From Lentzea xinjiangensis (GTDB taxonomy: Bacteria; Actinomycetota; Actinomycetes; Mycobacteriales; Pseudonocardiaceae): DNA of 64,000 nt. Below the pieces are notes generated by a model. That model ran no database searches, was not told where the DNA came from, and saw only the letters and a list, made by a program, of their open reading frames with translations. This document shows positions 24,940 through 33,688 of the stretch, piece by piece. Position numbers and translations under genes: made by a program. The first letter of the stretch is position 1, and every line of letters begins with the position of its first letter. The stretch is taken from positions 542,410-606,409 of the forward strand of contig NZ_FOFR01000001.1 of assembly GCF_900110955.1 (NCBI RefSeq), given 5' to 3'.

Positions 24940-25464
24940 ATGTCGATCGGACACGCACTGTTGGGCCTGCTTGAAGGCGGTCCAAGGCACGGCTACGACC
25001 TGAAGCGCTCCTACGACGAGCGCTTCGGCCAGGACCGGCCGTTGCACTACGGGCAGGTGTACTCGACCCTGTCGAGGCTGCTGAAGAACGGTCTCGTGAC
25101 CGAGGCGGGCGTGGAGGCGGGCGACGGCCCGGAGCGCAAGCGGTACGCCATCACCGACGCGGGCGTCACCGACGTGGAGCGCTGGCTGAGCACTCCGGAG
25201 AAGCCGGAGCCGTACCTCCAGAACACCCTGTACGCCAAGGTGGTGCTGGCCCTGCTGTCCGGCCGCAGCGCCACGGAGGTGCTCGACGCGCAACGCGCGG
25301 CGCACCTCACCACCATGCGCGAGCTGACGAAGCGCAAGGTCGACGGCGACCTCGCCGACCAGCTCATCTGCGACTTCGCCCTGTTCCACCTCGAAGCCGA
25401 CCTGCGGTGGCTGGAACTCACGGCCGCTCGCCTCGACCAGCTGGCCGTGGAGGTCACGCGATGA
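24940..25464 (+). CDS. PadR-family transcriptional regulator
   Basis: The 174-aa protein begins MSIGHALLGLLEGGPRHGYD, then KRSYDERFGQDRPLHYGQVY and STLSRLLKNGLV, the PadR winged helix. A C-terminal helical dimerisation half follows (LEADLRWLELTAARLDQLA). A frame extension to 24922 would run through the promoter. Its stop overlaps the ABC ATPase start (ATGA). It is expected to repress the downstream exporter until a drug-like ligand binds. Confidence 0.92.
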   Translation: MSIGHALLGLLEGGPRHGYDLKRSYDERFGQDRPLHYGQVYSTLSRLLKNGLVTEAGVEAGDGPERKRYAITDAGVTDVERWLSTPEKPEPYLQNTLYAKVVLALLSGRSATEVLDAQRAAHLTTMRELTKRKVDGDLADQLICDFALFHLEADLRWLELTAARLDQLAVEVTR

Positions 25465-26135
25465 GCCTGTTGAAGGCCGAAGGCCTGTTCAAGTCGTTCG
25501 GCAAGACCCACGCGCTCGACGGCGCCGACATCTCGATCCGCGCGGGCGAGGTCGTCGCGGTGATGGGGCCGTCCGGCTCCGGCAAGTCCACGCTGCTGCA
25601 CTGCATCGCGGGCATCCTGCCGCCGGACAAGGGCACGGTGCACTACAGCGGCCAGGACCTGACCGCGATGAACGACAGCAAGCGCAGCGAGCTGCGGCGC
25701 ACCGAGTTCGGGTTCGTCTTCCAGTTCGGCCAGCTCGTCCCCGAGCTGACCTGCCTGGAGAACGTGGCGCTGCCGTTGCGCCTGAGCGGCATGAAGCGCA
25801 AGGACGCCGAACGCGCGTCGAGGGACTGGCTCGCCCGGCTGGAGGTCGACGGCGTCGCCGACCAGCGCCCCGGCGAGACCTCCGGCGGCCAGGGACAACG
25901 CGTCGCGGTGGCCCGCGCCCTGGTCACCAGGCCGAAGGTGATCTTCGCCGACGAACCGACCGGCGCGCTCGACTCGCTCAACGGCGAACGCGTCATGCAT
26001 CTGCTCACGACCGCGGCACGGGAAACCGGTGCGGCCGTCGTGCTCGTCACGCACGAACCCCGTGTCGCCGCCTACTCCGACCGCGAGGTCGTGGTGCGCG
26101 ACGGTCGTTCGCGTGACGTGGAGTTCGCCCGGTGA
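25461..26135 (+). CDS. ABC transporter ATP-binding protein (LolD/MacB type)
   Basis: The 224-aa protein has Walker A GPSGSGKST (about residue 37), a Q-loop FVFQFGQLVPEL, a signature SGGQGQRVAVARALV (TSGGQ), Walker B VIFADEPTGALDS and H-loop VTHEPR. It powers the permease encoded next (genes overlap by GTGA). PadR, ATPase and FtsX-like permease together form an exporter unit typical of antibiotic self-protection or envelope-stress efflux. Confidence 0.93.
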   Translation: MSLLKAEGLFKSFGKTHALDGADISIRAGEVVAVMGPSGSGKSTLLHCIAGILPPDKGTVHYSGQDLTAMNDSKRSELRRTEFGFVFQFGQLVPELTCLENVALPLRLSGMKRKDAERASRDWLARLEVDGVADQRPGETSGGQGQRVAVARALVTRPKVIFADEPTGALDSLNGERVMHLLTTAARETGAAVVLVTHEPRVAAYSDREVVVRDGRSRDVEFAR

Positions 26136-28366
26136 ACCGGGTGATGAGCGACCTCGCCCTGGGGGTCCGGCTGGCCGTCGGGGGCAGCCGGAAGTCCTGG
26201 GCGAGGCTCGCGCTCCAAGGCGTGGGGATCGGCCTCGGTGTCGCGTTGCTGCTGTTCGCCGCGTCCTTGCCGAGCGTGATGGAGGCACGGGACGACCGGC
26301 AGGACGCGCGCAACCCCGTGACCGAAGGCGCCGGCCCGGCGCCGCTGCTCGCGATCGAGCAGGGGCACCCCTTCCGCTCCGAGTACATCCGCGGCTCGTA
26401 CCTGAAGGCGCGGTCGCCGGAGGCCCCCGTGCCGCCCGGCATCGACCGGGTGCCGGGTGACGGCGAGATCTTCGTGTCGCCCGCGCTCGCGGCCCTGCTC
26501 GACGCGCCTGGAGGTGAGCTGCTCAAGCCGCGCTTCCCGCAGAAGGTCATCGGCACGATCGGTCAGGCCGGCCTGCAGAACCCGAACGAGCTCCACTTCT
26601 ACGCCGGTGACGCGAAGATCCAGGAGGAGCCGGACGGCAACACCGTCTACGGCTGGGGCGTCCCGAACGACGGTGGTGGGCTCAACCCGGTGCTGTGGCT
26701 GCTCAGCGTGGTCGGCCTGGTGGTGCTGCTGTTCCCGGTGCTGGTGTTCGTCGGGGTCGCGACGAGGCTCGCCGCGGCCCAGCGCGACCGCAGGCTCGCA
26801 GCGCTGCGGCTGGTCGGCGCTGCGGCGAGCAGGGTGCGGCTGATCGCCTCCGGCGAGGCTCTCGCCGGTGCGCTCGCGGGGCTCGTGGTCGGGTTCGGGA
26901 TCTTCTTCGCGGTCCGGCCGTCCGTCAACGGAATCAGCATCGCGGAGCTGTCCACCTTCTCGAGCGACGTCATGCCGGCGCCCGCGCTCACGGTCACCGT
27001 GGTCGTGGCGGTGCCGGTGCTTGCGGTGGTCACGTCACTGGTGGCGATGCGCCGCACGATCATCGAGCCGCTGGGCGTGGTCAGGGACCAGAAACCGGTG
27101 CGCCGCAGGCTCTGGTGGCGGCTCGTGCCGGTGGCGGCCGGGGTGGCACTGCTCGTCAGCCAGATCGGCGAGCTCAGCGCCACCGCCCGGCCGGACCCGT
27201 GGCCGGTGGTGACCGGGATCGTGCTGCTGATGCTCGGCATCCCCGTGCTGCTGCCGTGGCTGGTGGAACGCGTGGTGTTCACGGTGCGGGGCGGGTCACC
27301 GGCACTGCAGCTGGCCGTGCGCCGGTTGCAGCTCGACAGCGGAACCGCGGCGCGCGTCGTGGGCGGCGTGGCGGTCGTGCTCGCGGGCACCGTCACGTTG
27401 CAGATGACCCTGGCGGGTGTGGAGCAGGACGTGCGGACCAACGAGGAGAAAGAGGCGTCGTTCAGCTACCTGACCATCAACCCCGACCCGGCCGTGGACC
27501 CCGGCGCCATCACCGCGGCGCTGGAGAAGACCGCCGGTGTGGACGGCGTCCACGAGATCGGTCGGACGTTCGGCGAGCTGAACTCCGGCGAGTACGTCGT
27601 CGTCACCATCGCCTCGTGCGAGGCGTTGCGCTCGCAGGCGACCGTCCCGGACTGCGTGGACGGGAAGGCCTACGTCGTGCCGTTCTCCAACGGGCTGGTG
27701 GAGGCGAAGGCCGGTGACGTGCTGACGATCAAGAAATCCGGCGAGAGGTGGACGGTGCCGGCGGTGGAGACGGTCGAGGGCACCCGTCCCGGCCTCGTCG
27801 TCACCCCGGCGGCCGCACGCGGTCTGCGGGCGGAGCAGTTCGAGCTGATCGCGGTGCTCGACGGCGCGGTGCCCGACGTCGCGGAGCACACCCGCAACGC
27901 CCTGGCGGCCTACCCGTGGCAGATGCACACCTACTTCGTCGGCCAGGACGACACCAACGAGGCGGAACGGGTGTTCGGCGTGATCCGCCGCGCGCTGCTG
28001 GCCGGCTCGCTGCTCACGTTGCTCGTGGCCGCCGGCTCACTGCTGGTCGTGGCACTGGAACAGGTGCGGGAACGGCGCAGGCCGCTCGCGGTGATGGCGG
28101 CGAGCGGCGTGCCGCGTGGCACGCTCGCCCGGTCGCTGCTGTGGCAGAACGCGCTGCCGCTCGCGATCTCCACGGTCGTGTCGCTCGCCACCGGCATCGG
28201 GCTCGGGGTGCTGGTGATGCGGGTGTCCGGGTCCAGTGTCGCCTTCGACTGGGCCGGCATAGGGCTCGTCACCGCGGTCGTGGTGGGTCTGACGCTCGCG
28301 GTCACCGCTCTGACGCTGCCCTCGCTGAGAAGGGCGACCGGAGCACTTGGCCTGCGGACCGAGTAG
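26132..28366 (+). CDS. FtsX/MacB-type ABC transporter permease
   Basis: The 744-aa protein has an N-terminal membrane segment (LQGVGIGLGVALLLFAASLP), a periplasm-like domain, and about ten membrane segments in two FtsX blocks (about 195-310 and 620-735). The middle holds a second extracytoplasmic part (EKEASFSYLTINPDPAVDPG). LRLVGAAASRVRLIASGEAL is a typical FtsX coupling segment. It partners the upstream ATPase. GTG start overlaps the ATPase stop. The 3' end overlaps the convergent NACHT gene by 65 bases. Confidence 0.9.
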   Translation: MNRVMSDLALGVRLAVGGSRKSWARLALQGVGIGLGVALLLFAASLPSVMEARDDRQDARNPVTEGAGPAPLLAIEQGHPFRSEYIRGSYLKARSPEAPVPPGIDRVPGDGEIFVSPALAALLDAPGGELLKPRFPQKVIGTIGQAGLQNPNELHFYAGDAKIQEEPDGNTVYGWGVPNDGGGLNPVLWLLSVVGLVVLLFPVLVFVGVATRLAAAQRDRRLAALRLVGAAASRVRLIASGEALAGALAGLVVGFGIFFAVRPSVNGISIAELSTFSSDVMPAPALTVTVVVAVPVLAVVTSLVAMRRTIIEPLGVVRDQKPVRRRLWWRLVPVAAGVALLVSQIGELSATARPDPWPVVTGIVLLMLGIPVLLPWLVERVVFTVRGGSPALQLAVRRLQLDSGTAARVVGGVAVVLAGTVTLQMTLAGVEQDVRTNEEKEASFSYLTINPDPAVDPGAITAALEKTAGVDGVHEIGRTFGELNSGEYVVVTIASCEALRSQATVPDCVDGKAYVVPFSNGLVEAKAGDVLTIKKSGERWTVPAVETVEGTRPGLVVTPAAARGLRAEQFELIAVLDGAVPDVAEHTRNALAAYPWQMHTYFVGQDDTNEAERVFGVIRRALLAGSLLTLLVAAGSLLVVALEQVRERRRPLAVMAASGVPRGTLARSLLWQNALPLAISTVVSLATGIGLGVLVMRVSGSSVAFDWAGIGLVTAVVVGLTLAVTALTLPSLRRATGALGLRTE

Positions 28367-30320
28367 TCGTCTCGTGCTCTGCCAGGCGGTCCTGCACCAG
28401 TCCGTGCCGGAACTGGTAGCAGGCTCCCGCCCGGCAGAGCACGCCGAGCTTGCGCGAGTCCTCCAGGAAGACCATCAGCTCCCAGGGCAGCTTCCCGCGC
28501 AGCGCCAGCCAGATCCGCGCGACGGTGAACCACCACCAGCGCAGGTGCAGCACGGCGAGCGCGAACCCGAGCATCAGGCCGGACGCGAGGCCCAGCCCGA
28601 CCATCCCGGTCTGGCCGGGACCGAACACCAGTGCCGCCGCCGAGCCGAAGACCACGGCCAGCACCAGGGATCCCGTCCAGACCGCGATCCGGTCGCGCGC
28701 CATCGTCCACTGAGGACTAGAGGCCTGCGACAGCTCGGTGGCGCTCGACAACGCGAACCGCAGCGCGACCGCGACGGCGAGGCCGAGCCCGACCACGAGC
28801 CCGGCGGACAGCCCGTACAGCGCGCCGAACACGAGTCCCGCGGCCAGCCCGAGCACGCCGGGCACGAGCAGCAGGCTGCGCCAGATCCCCAGCCGTGGCT
28901 TGGTCTTGCGCTCCTGCGCCGCGCTCAGCGCGGCCGCGCCGACACCGATGCCCGCCACCAGGCCGGTGACCGGGGCGAGCGACGGCGTGATCGAGTACGC
29001 CATCAGCCAGCCGACGCCGAACCCGCCGATCGCGCCCAGCACCAGCGCGCCGAGCACCGCGAGCCACGTCCTGCCGACCGACCGGCGCAGCTCCCACCAG
29101 GCCAGCTCGCGGATGCCGCGGTCGCGCATCTCGTGGGCGAGGAACTCGAGCCAGCGACGGGCCCGGTCGCGTGGCCAGACCTGGCTGGCCCTGGCGTGGT
29201 GGGCGAACGCCCGGTTGCCGAACGCCCGTGACACCAGCTCGTCGCAGAGGTGGTCGGAGACCGCCCGCGCGTCCGGGAACCGGCCGCGGTCGAGCAGCTC
29301 CGTCGGCTCGGCCTCGCTGTCGGCGTAGACCATGCTGGCGAGCCACATCGTGAGCGGCGTGGACAACGCGTCCGCGAGCCTGCCGTCCGGTTCCTCGCGC
29401 AGGTGGATGAACACCGGCTCCCACCGCGCCGCGCCCCGGCTGTCGGCACTGGCCCGCAGGTACGCGGCGACCTCGTCGAGATCGAGCGGGGCCAGCTCGA
29501 CGACGTCGGCTCCCGGCACCGGGCCGGCGAGGTGGACCGCCTGCGCGAACTCGGTGGTGCGGGAGGTGAGCACCAGCGGCCGGGTCACCCCGAACGCCTT
29601 GGAGATGCGGGCGAGAGCGTCGGCGCGCTGGTGCGCGGGGATGTCGTCGAAGCCGTCCAGCACGGGCAGCACGCGATGCTGCTCGATCAGCAGGTCGCCC
29701 GCGTAGCTGCCGTACAGCTCGGTGTTGCGCAACGCCGGATGGTCTTCGTACAGCCGACGGCTGAGCCACGTGCGGATGTCCTCGACCGCCGGGTCCCACG
29801 TCGACAGCGGCAACAGCACCGGCACCATGCCGCCGTCGTAGCGGTCCAGCAGGCCGCACGTCAGCAGCATCGCGACCGTCGACTTGCCGGTGCCCGCCTC
29901 GCCGAGGATCACCATCCGGCGGTTGACCTGCCGCTGGAACGCGCTCACCACGGCGTCGCTGCGTCCCGGCGGGGCGGCCGGCTCGGCGCTCACGTCCAGC
30001 TCGGCGGCCGTCCAGTGCAGGTCGAGCAGGTCCGGCTCGGTGAGGCCGCGCGAGTGCACCTCCTCGTTCCACTGCGCCTGCAGGCCGGTGGCGAGCGCCC
30101 GGCACGCGGCGTCGAGGTGCTCGTCGGTGCTCAGCTCGGCGTTGTGCCTGCGCCGCAGCCACGGGTCGAGCGCGGCGAGGAGGCCCAGGAACGCCATCGT
30201 GAGCACGATCAGCCACACGTGCGGGTTGATGCCGTGGTCGGTCACGAACAGGCCGGCCGCCGCGAGCAACGCCGTCAGCACGCAGCCGGCCAGCAGCGCC
30301 CGCTGCCGGAGTCTGGACAT
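28302..30320 (-). CDS. Membrane-embedded NACHT-type STAND NTPase
   Basis: From ATG 30320 (672 aa; ATG 30344 is alternative). Two membrane segments open the protein (about 7-50). A NACHT NTPase follows: Walker A ILGEAGTGKST (about 138-147), Walker B VLPVLDGFDDI (217-227) and LVLTSRTTEFA. The C-terminal half has six to eight membrane segments and ends YQFRHGLVQDRLAEHE. NACHT ATPases act as ligand-triggered switches, some in antiphage defence; no effector domain is fused here other than the membrane helices. It converges on the permease gene. Role unknown. Confidence 0.8.
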   Translation of the reverse strand: MSRLRQRALLAGCVLTALLAAAGLFVTDHGINPHVWLIVLTMAFLGLLAALDPWLRRRHNAELSTDEHLDAACRALATGLQAQWNEEVHSRGLTEPDLLDLHWTAAELDVSAEPAAPPGRSDAVVSAFQRQVNRRMVILGEAGTGKSTVAMLLTCGLLDRYDGGMVPVLLPLSTWDPAVEDIRTWLSRRLYEDHPALRNTELYGSYAGDLLIEQHRVLPVLDGFDDIPAHQRADALARISKAFGVTRPLVLTSRTTEFAQAVHLAGPVPGADVVELAPLDLDEVAAYLRASADSRGAARWEPVFIHLREEPDGRLADALSTPLTMWLASMVYADSEAEPTELLDRGRFPDARAVSDHLCDELVSRAFGNRAFAHHARASQVWPRDRARRWLEFLAHEMRDRGIRELAWWELRRSVGRTWLAVLGALVLGAIGGFGVGWLMAYSITPSLAPVTGLVAGIGVGAAALSAAQERKTKPRLGIWRSLLLVPGVLGLAAGLVFGALYGLSAGLVVGLGLAVAVALRFALSSATELSQASSPQWTMARDRIAVWTGSLVLAVVFGSAAALVFGPGQTGMVGLGLASGLMLGFALAVLHLRWWWFTVARIWLALRGKLPWELMVFLEDSRKLGVLCRAGACYQFRHGLVQDRLAEHETTTRSAGQVLRSPFSARAASER

Positions 30321-30392
30321 GCGACGCATCATGGCGCACCGCATCCGCCAGGGGTCGATTCAGTGACCCGTGTCGTGACGTTTCGTTCTCGA

Positions 30393-31460
30393 TCACAGGT
30401 GCCAGCGCAGCTCGCCGAGCGTCAGGAACTGGCCGTCGGGCCCGATCTCGACGCCGAAGTGGTGCCTGCGGGGTTTGCCCAGGTCCTGCCACTCGGCGAG
30501 GGCCCGCTCCGCGAGGTCCCACAGCCGGCGGGGACCGCCCTGGTCGACGTGCGAGCCGTGGTGGTGCACCCAGGAACCGTCCGGGTGGGCCAGCCAGTCG
30601 TGCCCCGCGACGACGCCCGGCAGCGCGGTGCCGGCGAAGAACTCGAAGGGGCTGACCGGGTCCACCACCGTGGTCAGCGGCACCTTCGTCGTGCGGCGGT
30701 CGAACGCGCCGTCACCGGTGCGCACGGGCGGGTGGGAGTGTGCGCGCATCGGCATGAAGCGGCCGTCCTCCGCGAGCACCCGGCCCTCGCCGGTGCCGTC
30801 GCCGTGGGAGGTGATCAGGACGAGCCCGGCGCCGATCGGGCGGTGCAGCGTCGTGACGACCAGCCCGCCGGGTCTCGTCTGCTCCAGCCAGGCCGGTGGG
30901 ACGCGTGCCACGGAGCAGGTCGCGAGCACGCGGTCGTACGGCGCGCCCCCCGGATGGCCGAGCGCGCCGTCGCCCGTGACGCACGTCGGGGAGAACCCGT
31001 TGGCGCGCAGGCGTTCGCGGGCGCGCCGGGACAGCGCCGGGTCGACGTCGACCGTGGTGACGTTCGCCGAACCGACGGCGTGGCAGAGCAGGGCCGCGTT
31101 GTAGCCGGTGCCGGTGCCGACCTCCAGCACCTTCTGCCCGGTGTGGACGTCCAGCGCCTCCAGCATGATCGCCATGATCGTGGGCATGCTCGACGAGCAG
31201 GTCGGTGTGCCGCCGGTCACCGTGTCGTCGCCGTCGAACTGGGTAACCCAGACGCGGTCGGTGTAGACGAGCCGCAACCAGTCCGGGTGCGCCGCGGTGA
31301 TCCGCTCCCAGTCGCCGTCGTGCCGCTGGCGGTAGAAGCGCGGCAGGAACTCGTGCCGCGGCACCGAGCGGAAAGCCTTGAGCCACTTGGAGTCGTGCAG
31401 CACGCCATCGCCGAGCAGGTGGTCCGCCAGCTCGGCGCGCAGGACTCCGGCGTCGTCCAT
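30393..31460 (-). CDS. Protein-L-isoaspartate O-methyltransferase-like enzyme
   Basis: ATG 31460 (355 aa) is preferred: GGTGG precedes it; GTG 31469 is possible. The protein has the PCMT layout: FRSVPRHEFLPRFY, TCSSSMPTIMAIMLEALDVH, SAM motif VLEVGTGTGYNAALL, then VTTVDVDPALSRRARERL. A C-terminal domain of about 150 residues resembles those of actinobacterial natural-product-associated PCMT proteins (some modify Asp in lanthipeptides). No precursor peptide gene is seen here, so repair of isoaspartate or an unknown protein target remains open. It diverges from the XRE gene. Confidence 0.8.
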   Translation of the reverse strand: MDDAGVLRAELADHLLGDGVLHDSKWLKAFRSVPRHEFLPRFYRQRHDGDWERITAAHPDWLRLVYTDRVWVTQFDGDDTVTGGTPTCSSSMPTIMAIMLEALDVHTGQKVLEVGTGTGYNAALLCHAVGSANVTTVDVDPALSRRARERLRANGFSPTCVTGDGALGHPGGAPYDRVLATCSVARVPPAWLEQTRPGGLVVTTLHRPIGAGLVLITSHGDGTGEGRVLAEDGRFMPMRAHSHPPVRTGDGAFDRRTTKVPLTTVVDPVSPFEFFAGTALPGVVAGHDWLAHPDGSWVHHHGSHVDQGGPRRLWDLAERALAEWQDLGKPRRHHFGVEIGPDGQFLTLGELRWHL

Positions 31461-31503
31461 GTCACCCACCACGGTAGTCCTGTGGCGGAGCACACGCAGG
31501 CTT

Positions 31504-31545
31504 GCTAGCAGCCCGCTTGCAACTGCTAGCACCCGTCGCTACCGT
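31504..31545 (+). promoter_or_regulatory. Promoter and repeat operator of the XRE-HbhA operon
   Basis: GCTAGCA occurs at 31504-31510 and 31525-31531, 21 bases apart (two helical turns). TTGCAA (31517-31522) and TACCGT (31540-31545), 17 bases apart, form a promoter between and after them. The arrangement suits autoregulation by the XRE protein encoded next. Confidence 0.5.
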
Positions 31546-31576
31546 GGTGGTGGTACGAGGAACGGGAGCGGGAACA

Positions 31577-31954
31577 GTGGACAAGCCCATCGACAAGGCG
31601 GTCGCGGACCTGGGCCGCAACATCGGTGAGTACATCCGCGAGCAGCGCAACAGCGCGAAGATCTCGTTGCGCGAGCTGGCGAAGCAGGCGGGTGTCTCGA
31701 ACCCCTACCTCAGCCAGATCGAGCGGGGACTGCGCAAGCCGAGCGCCGAGATCCTCCAGCAGATCGCCAAGGGCCTGCGCATCTCGGCCGAGGCGCTCTA
31801 CGTCGAGGCCGGGATCCTCCAGCAGCGCGAAGGCGGCGCGCTGGCGGACGCCATCGTCGCCGCGACCGAACTGACCGAGCGGCAGAAGCAGGTGCTGCTC
31901 GACGTCTACCACTCTTTCAGGCGGGAGAACTCCGCCAAGAACCAGGAGGACTGA
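31577..31954 (+). CDS. XRE-family transcriptional regulator (Rv0474-like)
   Basis: GTG 31577 follows GGGAGCGGGA. The 125-aa protein has an XRE helix-turn-helix (ISLRELAKQAGVSNPYLSQI, residues about 28-47, then ERGLRKPSAEILQQIAKGL) and a helical C terminus (LTERQKQVLLDVYHSFRR). It precedes the HbhA-like gene by 5 bases, as Rv0474 precedes hbhA in M. tuberculosis. Probable cytoplasmic dimeric regulator of this operon. Confidence 0.9.
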   Translation: MDKPIDKAVADLGRNIGEYIREQRNSAKISLRELAKQAGVSNPYLSQIERGLRKPSAEILQQIAKGLRISAEALYVEAGILQQREGGALADAIVAATELTERQKQVLLDVYHSFRRENSAKNQED

Positions 31955-31959
31955 TCCCC

Positions 31960-32625
31960 ATGCCGAAGCTCACCCAGGAAGACGTCCGCAAGGCCGCCGA
32001 GCAGGGCGCGCACGCCGCGCGCCAGGCGCTGCTCGCCGCCCTCGGCGCCGGTGACCTCGCCGCCAAGGCGGTCGTCGAAGCCCTCACCAAGGCCAAGGAG
32101 CGCGCCGAGGAGGCCCGCACCCAGGCCAAGGACCTGCCCGTCGAGCTGGGCGACCTGCGCGAGAAGCTGCAGCCGGCCGAGCTGAAGAAGCTGGTCGACG
32201 CCTACACCGCCTCGGCGGTGAACCTGTACAGCTACCTCGCGGAGCAGGGCGAGCAGACGTTGGAGCAGATCAAGGCCAAGCCGCAGGTGAAGCAGGCCGT
32301 GGAGCAGGTCGAGCAGGCCGTCGGGGTCGCGCAGAAGCGCGCCGGGACCGCTGCCGCCGACGCCCGCGTGCTCGCCGACGACGTGCTCGGCAAGGTGACC
32401 CGCCGCACCCGCTCGGTCGGCGAGAAGGTCGCGAGCCAGGTCGAGGACGGCGCCGAGAAGCTCGCCGAGGAGATCGTCGAGGTCGGTGGCGACGCCGCGC
32501 ACGAGGTCCGCAGCACCACCCGCAAGGCCGCGAACCGCACCGCGCCGCGCAAGCCGGTGACGACGACCCGCGCCGCCACCCCGGCCGCGAAGAAGACCAC
32601 GCCCACGACCGACACCACCAAGTGA
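31960..32625 (+). CDS. HbhA-like heparin-binding-hemagglutinin homologue
   Basis: The 221-aa protein is almost wholly helical (KLTQEDVRKAAEQGAHAARQ to about 185) with coiled-coil character, then a basic Thr/Lys/Pro tail (RKAANRTAPRKPVTTTRAAT). Mycobacterial HbhA has the same plan and binds heparan sulfate through a Lys-rich tail; this tail is less Lys-dense, so adhesion should not be assumed. It sits downstream of the XRE gene in one operon and is followed by a very strong terminator. Confidence 0.8.
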   Translation: MPKLTQEDVRKAAEQGAHAARQALLAALGAGDLAAKAVVEALTKAKERAEEARTQAKDLPVELGDLREKLQPAELKKLVDAYTASAVNLYSYLAEQGEQTLEQIKAKPQVKQAVEQVEQAVGVAQKRAGTAAADARVLADDVLGKVTRRTRSVGEKVASQVEDGAEKLAEEIVEVGGDAAHEVRSTTRKAANRTAPRKPVTTTRAATPAAKKTTPTTDTTK

Positions 32626-32641
32626 GCCGGGTCTAGCTCGC

Positions 32642-32686
32642 CGGCGGGAGGGGAGCAGTCCGCACGGGGCTGCTCCCCTCCCGCCG
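32642..32686 (+). terminator. Terminator of the XRE-HbhA operon
   Basis: A 17-bp perfect stem (32642-32658 with 32670-32686) surrounds an 11-base loop and begins 16 bases after the stop. No T tract follows. Confidence 0.85.
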
Positions 32687-32708
32687 TACCGGCACGTAGT
32701 CTGGGTGC

Positions 32709-33026
32709 GTGTTCCAAATCCCGATCTTCAGCATCTGGTACCTCGACACCGTCGTGTACTTCGTGTTCGACCTCGGGTTCAGCATCCTGGGGCTGTTCGC
32801 GTTCTTCCACGCGCTGACCCAGCGCGTGGACGCCTACACCGCGATCGAGCGCATGACCAAGCCGGCCTGGCTGGGCATCACCGGTGGCGGGACGGCGGCG
32901 ATGCTGTTGTTCTCGCCCGGCGGCGTCGGGTCGATCTTCTGGCTCGCCGGCCTCATCGCGGTGCTCGTGTACATGGTCGACGTGCGCCCGAAGCTGATCG
33001 AGGTCCAGCGCGGCCCCCGCTGGTGA
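32709..33026 (+). CDS. DUF2516 membrane protein (Rv0476-like)
   Basis: The 105-aa protein has three hydrophobic segments (about 9-36, 55-70, 73-92) and the family pattern LGFSILGLFAFFHALTQRVD, then AYTAIERMTKPAWLGI. The first codon is GTG. Its stop overlaps the GTG of the hydrolase gene (GTGA), so the two are co-translated. Function unknown. The position after HbhA is kept in mycobacteria. Confidence 0.88.
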   Translation: MFQIPIFSIWYLDTVVYFVFDLGFSILGLFAFFHALTQRVDAYTAIERMTKPAWLGITGGGTAAMLLFSPGGVGSIFWLAGLIAVLVYMVDVRPKLIEVQRGPRW

Positions 33027-33679
33027 TCACGACCTCCTACGGCTCCGGCTCACCGGTGACGCTGGTCGCCCACGGGCTCGGCGCCACCCCGGGCGAGGCG
33101 CGCATCCCGGCCTCGGGGCTGCCCGGCACCCGTGTGGTGGTGACGCTGCCGTCGCACGGCGACGCCCCGGACGCCCCGCCCGGCTACTGGGACTACGGCC
33201 GCATCGCGGCCGACCTCGGCACGGTTCCCGCCGACCAGGCCATCGGCGTCTCGCTGGGCGCCGGTGCGCTGGTCCGGCTGCTCTCGCTGCACCCCGGCCG
33301 TTTCCGCCGCGTGGCGCTGCTGCTGCCCGCGGTGCTGGACCAGCCGCGGCCACCGTTCACGCTGCGGCAGCTCTCCGACCTGACCACCGGCCCACCGGCC
33401 TACGTCGCCGAGCGCAGGGCCGCGCTGACCCGCCTGGAGGCCGCCGCCGAGCAGCTACCGGGCCAGGTCGCCGTCGCCGACGCCTCCTCGCTGGCGGCCG
33501 TGTCGATCCCGGTGCTGGTCATCGGGGCCGTGGGCGACCCGCTGCACCCCGAGGACGTGGCGAAGGCCACCGCCGCGGCGTTCCCGCGCGGCGACCTGTG
33601 GCTGATCGGCTCGCCGGCACCGATGATCACCCACCGCGCGGAGCTCCGGCGCAGGTTGGCCGAGTTCCTCGGCGGGTAG
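33023..33679 (+). CDS. Alpha/beta hydrolase
   Basis: The 218-aa protein has a HGLG oxyanion motif (VAHGLGATPGE), the nucleophile elbow GVSLGAGALV, a later Asp in VIGAVGDPLHPED and a terminal His in PMITHRAELR, giving a plausible Ser-Asp-His triad. GTG 33023 overlaps the DUF2516 stop. Substrate unknown. The protein is short, so the lid is minimal. Confidence 0.82.
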   Translation: MITTSYGSGSPVTLVAHGLGATPGEARIPASGLPGTRVVVTLPSHGDAPDAPPGYWDYGRIAADLGTVPADQAIGVSLGAGALVRLLSLHPGRFRRVALLLPAVLDQPRPPFTLRQLSDLTTGPPAYVAERRAALTRLEAAAEQLPGQVAVADASSLAAVSIPVLVIGAVGDPLHPEDVAKATAAAFPRGDLWLIGSPAPMITHRAELRRRLAEFLGG

Positions 33680-33688
33680 CCGACGTTC

